Below are positions 8,291 through 16,665 of a DNA stretch of 64,000 nt, piece after piece (the stretch's first letter is position 1; each line of letters starts with the position of its first letter). A model generated the notes under the pieces. It saw only the letters and a program-made list of their open reading frames with translations, was not told the DNA's origin and ran no database searches. A program made the translations under genes and the position numbers. This stretch comes from Burkholderiales bacterium (lineage in GTDB: Bacteria > Pseudomonadota > Gammaproteobacteria > Burkholderiales > Burkholderiaceae_C), in NCBI GenBank assembly GCA_016223165.1, contig JACRPO010000005.1, forward strand, positions 62,001-126,000. The letters run 5' to 3'.

Positions 8291-9832
8291 ATGACCGACA
8301 AACTGATCATCTTCGACACCACGTTGCGTGACGGCGAGCAGTCGCCCGGCGCCTCCATGACGCGCGACGAGAAGCTGCGCATCGCGCGCCAGCTCGAGCG
8401 GCTGCGTGTCGATGTCATCGAGGCCGGCTTCGCGGCCAGCTCGAACGGCGACTTCGAGTGCGTGCGCTCGATCGCGTCGCACGTCAAGGAGTCGGTGGTG
8501 TGCTCGCTGGCGCGCGCCAACGACCGCGACATCGCGCGCGCGGCCGAGGCGCTGAAGCCGGCGGCGCGGGCGCGCATCCACACCTTCATCGCGACGTCGC
8601 CGCTGCACATGGAGAAGAAGCTGCGCATGACGCCCGACCAGGTGCTCGAGCAGGCCAGGCTCTCGGTGCGGTTCGCGCGCAATCTGTGCGCCGACGTCGA
8701 GTTCTCGCCCGAGGACGGCTACCGCAGCGACCCCGAGTTCCTCTGCCGCGTGCTCGAGACGGTGATCGCCGAGGGCGCGACCACGGTCAACATCCCCGAC
8801 ACCGTGGGCTACGCGATCCCCGAGCTCTACGGCCAGTTCCTGCGTCACCTGCGCGAGCGCGTCCCCAACAGCGACAAGGCAGTGTGGTCCGTGCATTGCC
8901 ACAACGACCTCGGCATGGCCGTGGCCAACTCGCTGGCCGGCGTCAAGCTCGGTGGCGCGCGCCAGGTCGAGTGCACGATCAATGGCCTCGGCGAGCGCGC
9001 CGGCAACTGCTCGCTCGAGGAGGTGGTGATGGCGGTGCGCACGCGGCGCGACTACTTCGGCCTCGAGCTCGGCATCGACACGACGCAGATCGTGCCGGCC
9101 TCGCGCATGGTCAGCCAGACCACCGGCTTCGTCGTGCAGCCCAACAAGGCGGTGGTGGGCGCGAACGCGTTCGCGCATGCCAGCGGCATCCACCAGGACG
9201 GCGTGCTGAAGGCGCGCGACACCTACGAGATCATGCGCGCCGAGGACGTGGGCTGGAGCGCCAACAAGATCGTGCTCGGCAAGCTCTCAGGGCGCAACGC
9301 GTTCAAGCAGCGCCTGCAGGAACTCGGCATCGAGATGGAGAGCGAAGCCGACATCAACGCCGCCTTCGCGCGCTTCAAGGACCTGGCCGACCGCAAGAGC
9401 GAGATCTTCGACGAGGACATCCTCGCGCTCGTCGGCGACGAGAGCGCCACGCCCGACGAGGAGCACTACCGCCTCCTGGCACTGTCGCAGCGCAGCGAAA
9501 CCGGCGCACGGCCCTTTGCGAAGATCGCTTTCGCGATGGGTGGCCAGGAGTTCCACGCCGAGGCCCACGGCAACGGACCCGTCGATGCCAGCTTGAAGGC
9601 CATCGAGTCACAGGTGAAGAGTGGGGCCGAACTGCAGCTCTATTCGGTCAATGCGATCACCAGCGGCAGCACAGAATCCCAGGGCGAGGTGACCGTGCGC
9701 CTGCAACTCGGTGGGCGGGTCGTCAACGGCGTCGGCGCCGACCCCGACATCGTGGTGGCTTCGGCCAAGGCCTACCTGTCGGCGCTGAGCAAGCTGCACA
9801 GCAAGGTCGACCGCGTGGCGGCCCAGGGCTGA
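8291..9832 (+). CDS. leuA: 2-isopropylmalate synthase
   Basis: A 513-residue enzyme joining acetyl-CoA and 2-ketoisovalerate, the first committed step of leucine synthesis. The catalytic domain starts [18 protein letters not shown], has the metal-binding HCHNDLG segment near 205 and [14 protein letters not shown] near 235, and ends in the leucine-sensing regulatory domain (about 390-513). AGGGG at 8279-8283 sets the start at 8291 rather than the longer frame. It follows the ilv genes and a leucine-rich leader peptide, giving likely control by both feedback inhibition and attenuation. Confidence 0.96.
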   Translation: MTDKLIIFDTTLRDGEQSPGASMTRDEKLRIARQLERLRVDVIEAGFAASSNGDFECVRSIASHVKESVVCSLARANDRDIARAAEALKPAARARIHTFIATSPLHMEKKLRMTPDQVLEQARLSVRFARNLCADVEFSPEDGYRSDPEFLCRVLETVIAEGATTVNIPDTVGYAIPELYGQFLRHLRERVPNSDKAVWSVHCHNDLGMAVANSLAGVKLGGARQVECTINGLGERAGNCSLEEVVMAVRTRRDYFGLELGIDTTQIVPASRMVSQTTGFVVQPNKAVVGANAFAHASGIHQDGVLKARDTYEIMRAEDVGWSANKIVLGKLSGRNAFKQRLQELGIEMESEADINAAFARFKDLADRKSEIFDEDILALVGDESATPDEEHYRLLALSQRSETGARPFAKIAFAMGGQEFHAEAHGNGPVDASLKAIESQVKSGAELQLYSVNAITSGSTESQGEVTVRLQLGGRVVNGVGADPDIVVASAKAYLSALSKLHSKVDRVAAQG

Positions 9833-9886
9833 CTCCAGGCGATGTGAGCGGAGGGCCGAGGCAGTCGGAAGACTTTACTTGAGATT

Positions 9887-9902
9887 AAACACACAAGTGT
9901 TT
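9887..9902. promoter_or_regulatory. AT-rich palindrome upstream of PBP7-type gene
   Basis: AAACAC-ACAA-GTGTTT is a perfect 6-bp inverted repeat inside a locally AT-rich stretch (9875-9925) between leuA and the endopeptidase gene. It lies about 70 bases before the GTG start, next to weak promoter-like hexamers (TTGAGA at 9879 and CCTATT at 9906). It could be an operator or a small hairpin; no regulator can be assigned. Confidence 0.35.
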
Positions 9903-9967
9903 GATCCTATTCCGTTTATTGCCCGCGGTGCCCTACACTCGGGTGTCTCGGCGAAAGGTGGGCACCG

Positions 9968-11179
9968 GTGGGGCAAGTCGTTGATTGCGTTCTCGGCGGG
10001 TGGCGCTGGCTCGGCCCGGGTCGAGCGGCGGCACCCGCCCTCCTTCTCGTTCTTGTCCTTTGCGCGGTGCTCGTCGCGACGCCGCGGCACGCGCTGGCCC
10101 AGGCCACCTCGCAGGCGGGCGAGCGCACGCAGCCCAAGGCAAGGATCGCCCCTGCCACGAGGCCGAAGGCCGCCGTGCCGACACCCAGGACGCGCGCCGT
10201 GCGCAAGGCGCCGGCGCGCCGCTTCGTGCCGGCGGTGCCATCCGTCGGCCGCTTGAACGGGTTGCATGCCACCGAGGATGCCCTGGACCTGAGGTCCGCG
10301 GTGGCGCTGGTCGTCGACAGCGAGACCGACGAGGTGCTCTTCAGCAAGAACCCGAATGCGGTGTTGCCCATCGCCTCGATCACCAAGCTGATGACGGCGC
10401 TGGTGGTCGTCGAGTCGGGGACCTCGCTCGGCGAGTCGCTCGCCGTGCTGCCCGAGGATGTGCGCGCGACCGCCGGCTCGAACACGCGCCGGCGCCTCGC
10501 GCCGGGCACGCAGCTCACACGCGGTGAGATGCTGCGGCTGGCGCTGATGGCTTCGGAGAACCGCGCCGCCTATGCGCTCGGGCGCAGCCACCCGGGCGGT
10601 GTCGGGGCCTTCGTCGAAGCGATGAATGCGAAGGCGCGCCTGCTCGGCATGCACGACACGCGCTATGTCGAGCCGACCGGTCTGTCCAGCGAGAACCGCT
10701 CGAGTGCCCAGGATCTGGCGCGGCTCGTGCGCGCCGCCTCCGAGCACCCGATCATCCGCGAGTACTCCACCTCGAGCGACGCGGTCGTCGAGATGGGGCG
10801 CCGCCAGGTGCAGTTCCGCAATACCAACAGTCTCGTGCACAACCCCGAGTGGGAGATCGCGGTGCAGAAGACGGGCTACATCGCCGCGGCCGGCCGTTGT
10901 GTCGTGATGCAGGCGCAGATGGCCGGTCGGCGCCTGATCATGGTGCTGCTCGACTCGGCCGGGCGCTATTCGCGCATCGGTGACGCCGAGCGCCTGCGCC
11001 GCTGGCTGTTCGAGATCCCCGCGCGCGCCAAGGCCGCCGTGCCAGGCGCCGCCGCGGCACGCGCGGATGCGGCAGTCGACACGACCGCGGCGGTCCCGGC
11101 CGCGGCCCCCGACGAGTCGCCGGCCACCGCCATCCCGCCCGGCCCCGAGGCCGAGCCCGCCGTCGTTCAGCCTCGGTAG
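9968..11179 (+). CDS. pbpG: D-alanyl-D-alanine endopeptidase (PBP7/PbpG type)
   Basis: A 403-residue peptidase of the S11 family that would cut DD-crosslinks in peptidoglycan. An N-terminal hydrophobic segment (AAAPALLLVLVLCAVLVA) ending near AQA directs it to the periplasm. The three serine-PBP motifs are intact: S137-I-T-K140, S196-E-N198 and K301-T-G303. It has an Ala/Pro-rich C-terminal tail from about 355, longer than usual. The GTG start at 9968 has a GAAAGG-type site a few bases upstream. Its 3' end overlaps the convergent IclR gene by 13 bases. Confidence 0.9.
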   Translation: MGQVVDCVLGGWRWLGPGRAAAPALLLVLVLCAVLVATPRHALAQATSQAGERTQPKARIAPATRPKAAVPTPRTRAVRKAPARRFVPAVPSVGRLNGLHATEDALDLRSAVALVVDSETDEVLFSKNPNAVLPIASITKLMTALVVVESGTSLGESLAVLPEDVRATAGSNTRRRLAPGTQLTRGEMLRLALMASENRAAYALGRSHPGGVGAFVEAMNAKARLLGMHDTRYVEPTGLSSENRSSAQDLARLVRAASEHPIIREYSTSSDAVVEMGRRQVQFRNTNSLVHNPEWEIAVQKTGYIAAAGRCVVMQAQMAGRRLIMVLLDSAGRYSRIGDAERLRRWLFEIPARAKAAVPGAAAARADAAVDTTAAVPAAAPDESPATAIPPGPEAEPAVVQPR

Positions 11180-11934
11180 CCGAGCGACGTCGAGATCTGC
11201 GACGCGGTCGCCTTGACGCGGTCGAGCCAGGACTCCTCGAGACGGTCGGCCGGCGCCGAGATCGACAGGCCCGCGACCAGCTTGCCCTGGTCGTCGTAGA
11301 CGCCGAAGGCCATGCAGCGCACGCCGAGTTCGAGTTCCTCGTCGTCGCGCGCATTGCCGGTGGCGCGCACGGTGGCCAGTTCGCGCTCGAGCCGCGCGAG
11401 ATCGGTGATGCTGTTGCGCGTGTGCCCCGTGAGGCCGGTGCGCACCGCGTAGGCGCGCACGCGTGCCGGGTCGTCGTGCGCCAGGAACAGCTTGCCCACC
11501 GAGGTGAGGTGCAGCGGCGCCCGGCCGCCGACGGTGCGCACCACCTGCATGCCCGAGCGCTCGCTGTAGGCGCGCTCGATGTACACGATCTCGTCGCCCT
11601 GCCGCACCGAGAGGTTGACCGGCTGATGCGTCAGCTTGTGCAGCTCCCGCATCGGGCCGATCGCCGCGTCGCGCACGTCCAGGCGCGCCTTCACGAGGTT
11701 GCCCAGTTCCAGCAGCCGCATGCCGAGGCGGTAGCTGCCCGCCTGCGGCCGGTCGACATAACGGCCGACCGTGAGGTCGTTGAGGATGCGATGCGCGGTG
11801 GACGGGTGCAGGCCGGTGCGTTCGCTGATCTCCTTCAGCGACACCGGGTCGGGCTGCGCTGCCAGCATGTCCAGCAGGGCAAAAGCTCGTTCCAGCACCT
11901 GGATGGTGGGCGTGTGCGGATCCTTGCGGCTCAT
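11167..11934 (-). CDS. IclR family transcriptional regulator
   Basis: A 255-residue regulator with an N-terminal winged helix-turn-helix (about 8-70, including SLKEISERTGLHPSTAHRIL) and a C-terminal IclR effector-binding GAF-like domain (about 80-250, with VGRYVDRPQAGSYRLG at the linker). The ATG at 11934 is used because upstream in-frame codons give a non-homologous extension. No catabolic operon lies next to it: neighbours are a PBP and, 173 bases away, the hpn genes. The target therefore cannot be inferred. Confidence 0.9.
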   Translation of the reverse strand: MSRKDPHTPTIQVLERAFALLDMLAAQPDPVSLKEISERTGLHPSTAHRILNDLTVGRYVDRPQAGSYRLGMRLLELGNLVKARLDVRDAAIGPMRELHKLTHQPVNLSVRQGDEIVYIERAYSERSGMQVVRTVGGRAPLHLTSVGKLFLAHDDPARVRAYAVRTGLTGHTRNSITDLARLERELATVRATGNARDDEELELGVRCMAFGVYDDQGKLVAGLSISAPADRLEESWLDRVKATASQISTSLGYRG

Positions 11935-12107
11935 CGTTGTGCCTGCGGCCGGAGGATTCGGCCGAGGGCGCATTCTGCATCGCGGAAAGGCAGTCTGCAT
12001 TCCGGAAGAGCCCCAAAAAGCGCGAATCAGGGCTGCTCGTGTTGGAGCCGCCCGGCAGGCGCACGCTGCGCCGGGCCCGGGTCGATCGGGCGGCCAGGGG
12101 CGACCCC

Positions 12108-13442
12108 TCAGGCAAGAGAGCGGACGGCGGCCTCGCCGGCCCGTACCGAGCCCTCCAGCGTTGCCGGATAGGGGCCGGCGACGTAATCACCCGCGGCGAC
12201 GAGGCGCGGGGCGATCTCGGCCGGAGGTCGGTCGAGTGCCGGCGTGCAGCGAAAGGTGGCACGGCGTTCGACGAGCACCTTCAGCAGCCTGGGCGTGGTC
12301 GGCCAGGTCCCTGCCGGCAGCGCCGTGCGAGCCTGGTCGAGCACGGCGGCCGCGAGCGCCCCCGTGCCGCGCTCCACCCAGGGCGCGGCGCCGCTCACCA
12401 CGAAGACGAACCGGCCGGTCGCGCCACCGAGCGCGCCATGGTCGAAGGCGAACTGCGCCGGCGCCGAGCCGCTCTCGATCAAGGCGGTCATCGGTGCCGG
12501 CAGCCGCGCGCCTGGGCACTCGAGGTAGACGGTGGCGATGGGCTCGTAGCGCAGCGCCTGCGCCCGCGCCGACCAGGCCGGTGCCAGCGTCGCGGTCAGG
12601 CGGGCCGCTTCGGTGGGCGGCACGGCGAGGACCACGCCATCGAAGGTGTCGTTGCCGATGCGCCAGCCGATCGTTCGGGTCGTGCCGGCCCCGCCGGCGT
12701 CGTCTGGATCACCAGCAGGCACCAGCGCGGCGACGCGTTGGCCGGTGCGCACGAATGCGCCGTGGCCCGAGAGCCAGCGCGCCGCCGGCTCCGGGAGCAG
12801 CTCGCCGAGGGCGCGGCGCGGCAGCAGCAGGTCGGCCGCCCCGCGGCCCCCGAAAAGGGCGTCCCGGAGCACGCGCAGCATCACCTGCGCACTCGCTTCG
12901 CGCGCCGGCGTATTGAGCGCGGCCACGCAAAGCGGATCGATCAGCAGCTCGCGCACGGCCGGCGGCAAGGCGCGGCAGAGCGCGTCCACGGTCAGCGCCG
13001 GATCGCAGCGGAAGCGGTCCAGCGCCCAGCCGGCCGCGGTGCGGATCAGCGCGGCGCGATCGGACCAGCTCCAGCCGACGCAGCCCGCGGCCGCGTGCAC
13101 GAAGGCCATCCACGACGGGACCCATCGCGAGTCTGGCAAGGCGAGACCGCGCCCGTCGGCATAACGCAGCTCGAGCGGGCTGCGGCACAGCAGCTCGGCC
13201 TCCTGGCCCCCCACGGTGCGCAGCAGGTCGAGCGTGCGCCGGTAGGCGCCGATCAGGATGTGCTGTCCGTTGTCCAGCGGCGGGCCCGCGCCGGCGCCCG
13301 GCAGCGGCACCGAGCGCGCGCGCCCGCCGAGGTGCTGCGCCATCTCGAGCAGGGTCACGCGGTGTCCGGCCTGCACGGCGCGCACGGCGGCGGCCAGGCC
13401 GGCCCAGCCGCCGCCGACGACGGCGATGCTGCGCGCCGTCAT
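12108..13442 (-). CDS. hpnE: Hydroxysqualene dehydroxylase, FAD-dependent (HpnE)
   Basis: A 444-residue FAD-dependent amine-oxidase-fold protein opening with the dinucleotide motif VVGGGWAGLAAAVRAVQAGH and the GGRARS motif. HpnE reduces hydroxysqualene to squalene, the last step of the HpnC/HpnD/HpnE route from farnesyl diphosphate. The C-terminal FAD segment (VAAGDYVAGPYPATLEGSV) is present. Its ATG (13442) overlaps the hpnD stop by four bases. The order hpnC-hpnD-hpnE is the conserved squalene operon. No squalene-hopene cyclase gene is in this window. Confidence 0.92.
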   Translation of the reverse strand: MTARSIAVVGGGWAGLAAAVRAVQAGHRVTLLEMAQHLGGRARSVPLPGAGAGPPLDNGQHILIGAYRRTLDLLRTVGGQEAELLCRSPLELRYADGRGLALPDSRWVPSWMAFVHAAAGCVGWSWSDRAALIRTAAGWALDRFRCDPALTVDALCRALPPAVRELLIDPLCVAALNTPAREASAQVMLRVLRDALFGGRGAADLLLPRRALGELLPEPAARWLSGHGAFVRTGQRVAALVPAGDPDDAGGAGTTRTIGWRIGNDTFDGVVLAVPPTEAARLTATLAPAWSARAQALRYEPIATVYLECPGARLPAPMTALIESGSAPAQFAFDHGALGGATGRFVFVVSGAAPWVERGTGALAAAVLDQARTALPAGTWPTTPRLLKVLVERRATFRCTPALDRPPAEIAPRLVAAGDYVAGPYPATLEGSVRAGEAAVRSLA

Positions 13443-14287
13443 CGCGCGCGCAGATGCGTGCGCGCCGCGATCCACAGCTTGCGCAGCGGCGTGAGCGCAA
13501 TGCGCTGGTGCAGCACCTGGAAGCCGCCGCGCTGGATCTCCTCGAGCAGCGTGCGGTAGATGTTGGCCATCATCAGGCCAGGCTTCTGCCGTTCGCGGTC
13601 GGCCTCGGGGAGCGCGGCCATGGCGGCGTCGAAGGTGGCGAGCGCCCGCTGGGCCTGGAAGCGCATCAGTGCCGTGAAGCGTTCGCTGTAGCCCCAGGGG
13701 GCGCTGCGCTGCAGGATCTCCGCGGCCTTGACCTCGAAGCGCTGCAGCTCGTCGAGCGGCAGGTAGATGCGGCCGCGGCGCGCGTCCTCGCCGACGTCGC
13801 GGATGATGTTCGTCAGCTGCATCGCGAGGCCGAGCTGGTGCGCGTAGCGGATCGTCGCCTCCTGGCTGCGCCCGAAGATGTTGCTCGCCACCTCGCCGAC
13901 GATGCCGGCGACGAGGTGGCAATAGCGCTGCAGCCCCGCGAAGTCGAGGAAGCGCGTCTGCTCGAGGTCGATCTGGCAGCCGTCGATGACGGCGAGCAGG
14001 TGTTCGGCGCGAATGCCGAAGGCCTCGTGATGGGGCTGCAGCGCGCGCATCGCCGGGTGCGTGGGTTTGCCGGCAAAGGTGGCCGCCACCTCGCCGCGCC
14101 ACCATTGCAGCTTGACCGCGGCGACGCCGGGGTCCGACACCTCGTCGACGACATCGTCGACCTCGCGGCAGAAGGCGTAGAAGGCGGTGATGGCGGCACG
14201 CCGCTGCGGCGGCAGGAACAGGAAGGCGTAGTAGAAGGACGAGCCGCTGCGTGCCGCCTTGTCCTGCACGTACTGCTCGGGCGTCAT
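13439..14287 (-). CDS. hpnD: Presqualene diphosphate synthase (HpnD)
   Basis: A 282-residue head-to-head prenyl synthase of the squalene/phytoene synthase family. It joins two farnesyl diphosphates into presqualene diphosphate. The two Asp-rich Mg-binding motifs are visible: FCREVDDVVDE near 40 and LGLAMQLTNIIRDVGED near 165. Its ATG (14287) overlaps the hpnC stop (ATGA). The longer open frame upstream is the shadow of hpnC in another frame. Confidence 0.93.
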   Translation of the reverse strand: MTPEQYVQDKAARSGSSFYYAFLFLPPQRRAAITAFYAFCREVDDVVDEVSDPGVAAVKLQWWRGEVAATFAGKPTHPAMRALQPHHEAFGIRAEHLLAVIDGCQIDLEQTRFLDFAGLQRYCHLVAGIVGEVASNIFGRSQEATIRYAHQLGLAMQLTNIIRDVGEDARRGRIYLPLDELQRFEVKAAEILQRSAPWGYSERFTALMRFQAQRALATFDAAMAALPEADRERQKPGLMMANIYRTLLEEIQRGGFQVLHQRIALTPLRKLWIAARTHLRAR

Positions 14288-15153
14288 GGCGCGGCACCCT
14301 GCGCGGTGCCGACGACGGCGCGGCGCATCGACCACGCGCGCCAAAGCAGCGGCGGCAGGTCCGGTGCGCCCAGCCGGGGCCGCTGCACGAGGCTCGCGTA
14401 CCCCAGGCGACCGATCTTCTCGAGGATGCGCAGGCCGCCTTGCACGACGAGGCGAAGCTCCCAGCCCGCGCGGCCGGGCACCTGCAGCGCCAGCGGCGCG
14501 CCGGCGCGCATCATCGAAGCGGCCCAGGCGCAAAGCTCGCGCACAAGGGCGCGCGTGCGGTCGCTGTCGCGCCGCTCGCGCAGCTCCGCGATCGAGACGC
14601 CGTGCCGTGCGCAATCCTCGGCCGGCACGTAGTGGCGCCCGCGCGGAGCGTCGACGCCGAGGTCCTGCCAGAAGTTGATGAGCTGCAGCGCGCTGCAGAT
14701 GTCGTCGGAGCGCGCGAGTGCGCCGGCATCGTCGATGCCGTGCAGGTGCAGCAGCAGCCGGCCCACCGGGTTGGCCGAGCGGCGGCAGTAGTCGAGAAGC
14801 GACTGGCGGTCGGGGTAGGGCGGGTTGCGGACGTCCTGCTCGAAAGCGTCGAGCAGCGCGTGCAGCAGGGGCGGCGGCAGGTGGAAGTCGCGGATCTGCC
14901 GCGCGAGCGGCTCGAAGACTTGCGTCCACTCGCTGAACTCCCGTGGCGGGATGCGTGGGCCGGCACAGGCCAGGTCGAGTGCCTCGCGATAGCGGTGCAG
15001 CGCACGCAGCCTCTCTTCGGGCGACGCCGTTCCTTCGTCTGCGAGGTCGTCGGCCGCGCGCGCGAAGCGATAGATAGCCACGATCGGCGGCCGCAGCCCA
15101 GGTGGGCAAAGCACCGACGCGACCGGAAAGTTCTCGTAATGGCCTACACCCAC
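14284..15153 (-). CDS. hpnC: Hydroxysqualene synthase (HpnC)
   Basis: A 289-residue squalene/phytoene synthase homologue that converts presqualene diphosphate to hydroxysqualene. The N-terminus GHYENFPVASVLCPPGLRPP is the hallmark of HpnC; the Asp-rich segments are FARAADDLADE and ALQLINFWQDLGVDA. I take the GTG at 15153, which places the start directly before the conserved region; upstream in-frame codons give no homology. It is the first gene of hpnCDE and is divergent from the RND efflux operon. Confidence 0.9.
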   Translation of the reverse strand: MGVGHYENFPVASVLCPPGLRPPIVAIYRFARAADDLADEGTASPEERLRALHRYREALDLACAGPRIPPREFSEWTQVFEPLARQIRDFHLPPPLLHALLDAFEQDVRNPPYPDRQSLLDYCRRSANPVGRLLLHLHGIDDAGALARSDDICSALQLINFWQDLGVDAPRGRHYVPAEDCARHGVSIAELRERRDSDRTRALVRELCAWAASMMRAGAPLALQVPGRAGWELRLVVQGGLRILEKIGRLGYASLVQRPRLGAPDLPPLLWRAWSMRRAVVGTAQGAAP

Positions 15154-15260
15154 GGCGCGATTGTGCAAGCGGTTACAGCCGCCACCGTCGCGGCTTGGCC
15201 ATCGACCTTCTGCAATCGCCGCGCCGGCGCACCAAAGCCCTGCCGGCACCCGGGACCTGG

Positions 15261-15290
15261 TTGACAGTCACCGGAGGCGATCACTACATT
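15261..15290 (+). promoter_or_regulatory. Near-consensus sigma-70 promoter for efflux operon
   Basis: TTGACA (15261-15266), an exact -35 consensus, is followed after 18 bases by TACATT (15285-15290), matching the -10 consensus at four of six positions. The predicted start falls inside the palindrome at 15291-15304, about 60 bases before the efflux lipoprotein ATG. This is one of the best promoter matches in the window. Confidence 0.65.
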
Positions 15291-15304
15291 ACTGACCGGT
15301 CAGT
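15291..15304. promoter_or_regulatory. Perfect 14-bp palindromic operator (TetR/AcrR-like)
   Basis: ACTGACCGGTCAGT is a perfect palindrome that begins immediately after the -10 of the efflux promoter and covers the predicted transcription start. A further CAGT follows at 15305-15307 with the last C shared. TGACCGGTCA-type dyads are typical of TetR-family repressors that control RND pumps. No tetR gene is adjacent, so the repressor would be encoded elsewhere. Confidence 0.6.
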
Positions 15305-15359
15305 CAGTAGAGTCAGAAAAGTCCCAAGGCGCCCGGGTCAGCGGCGCAGGAACCGTGCC

Positions 15360-16601
15360 ATGAACCAGCCCGCCCCCGGAAGTCACCTGCCTGCAAAGAC
15401 ACCACCACGCCGGGAGGGCGCCGGCCGGCATCGGGCAGCGGGCCTTGGAACCTTCATCGTGACGGTGGCAGGGACCGCGTTGCTTGCCGCCTGCGCTAAA
15501 CCGGCCCCGGCACCGGAGCCCGTGCGCGCCGTGCGCACGATGACCGTGGCCACCGGTGTGGCGACCGGCACGCACGACTTCGCCGCCGAGGTGCGCGCGC
15601 GCACCGAGTCGCGCCTGGGCTTTCGTGTCGCCGGCAAGATGGTCAGCCGCCAGGTCGAAGCGGGGCAGCGCGTCAAGGCCGGCCAGGTGCTGGCCCAGCT
15701 CGATGCCGGCGACCTGCGCCTCGGCCAGGAAGCCGCCGCCGCTGCCGCGCAGGCGGCATCGACGCAATACGAGCTTGCGGCCGCCGAGTTCAAGCGCTTC
15801 CAGGAGCTTCGAGCGCAGGGCTTCATCAGCGCCTGGGAGCTGGAGCGGCGCGAAACGTCGCTGAAGGCCACGAAGGCCCAGGCCGATCAGGCGCGCGCGC
15901 AATCCGAGGTGCAGCGCAACCAGGCAGGCTATGCCGCCCTCACGGCCACGGCCGCGGGCGTCATCACCGGAGTCGACGCCGAGCCGGGCACTGTGCTCGC
16001 CGCCGGCACGCCGGTGATGCGGCTCGCGCACGACGGCCCGCGCGACGCGGTGTTTGCGGTGCCGGAGGACGGCGTGGCGGCGGTGCGCTCGCTGCTCGGG
16101 CGCAAGGATGCGCTGCAGGTGCGCGCCTGGGGGTCGCCGGCGGTCATGCCGGCCACCGTGCGCGAGGTCGCCGCGGCAGCCGACCCGGCGACGCGCACGT
16201 TCCAGGTGAAGGCCGACCTCGGCGCCGCCGCGGTGCAGCTGGGGCAGACGCTGACCGTGTCGATCGAGCAGCCGCCGAAGCAGGGCATCACGAAGCTGCC
16301 GCTGACGGCCGTTATGCAGCAGCAGGGTCAGACGGCCGTCTGGCTGCTGGATCCGGCGTCGATGACGGTGAAGGTGCAGCCGGTCGTCGTCGCCGGCGCC
16401 GAAGGCAACGACGTCGTGGTCTCCTCCGGGCTCAGCGCCGGGCAGGTGGTCGTGACGGCCGGCGTGCACGTGCTGACGCCGGGGCAGAAGGTCAAGTACT
16501 ACGCCGCCGCGGCCGATCCTGGCCGAGGCGCCGTTCCCGTCGCCAGCGGTGGGGCGCCGGGGCCCGCTTCGGTGGGCGCGGCAGCGATGGCGCCGCGCTG
16601 A
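15360..16601 (+). CDS. RND efflux periplasmic adaptor lipoprotein
   Basis: A 413-residue membrane-fusion protein linking an inner-membrane RND pump to an outer-membrane channel. A long N-terminal basic stretch leads to a hydrophobic segment and the lipobox LLAAC (Cys45). The barrel-sandwich/lipoyl motif (FRVAGKMVSRQVEAGQRVKA) flanks a coiled-coil hairpin (about 130-200, Ala/Gln/Glu-rich), followed by beta-barrel and membrane-proximal domains. The permease gene follows after 64 bases. No TolC-type gene is in the cluster, so a channel from elsewhere would be shared. Substrate unknown. Confidence 0.9.
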   Translation: MNQPAPGSHLPAKTPPRREGAGRHRAAGLGTFIVTVAGTALLAACAKPAPAPEPVRAVRTMTVATGVATGTHDFAAEVRARTESRLGFRVAGKMVSRQVEAGQRVKAGQVLAQLDAGDLRLGQEAAAAAAQAASTQYELAAAEFKRFQELRAQGFISAWELERRETSLKATKAQADQARAQSEVQRNQAGYAALTATAAGVITGVDAEPGTVLAAGTPVMRLAHDGPRDAVFAVPEDGVAAVRSLLGRKDALQVRAWGSPAVMPATVREVAAAADPATRTFQVKADLGAAAVQLGQTLTVSIEQPPKQGITKLPLTAVMQQQGQTAVWLLDPASMTVKVQPVVVAGAEGNDVVVSSGLSAGQVVVTAGVHVLTPGQKVKYYAAAADPGRGAVPVASGGAPGPASVGAAAMAPR

Positions 16602-16665
16602 TGCCACGGCCGCGCCGCTCCGGACTCCGATCACGCCCCCGCCCACGCATCCGCACCACGGCCCG

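Noticed and set aside
12108-14297. A very long open frame spanning hpnE and the region of hpnD
   Set aside because: Only the part from 13442 onward is HpnE. The rest is hpnD read in another frame and stays open because of high GC content.
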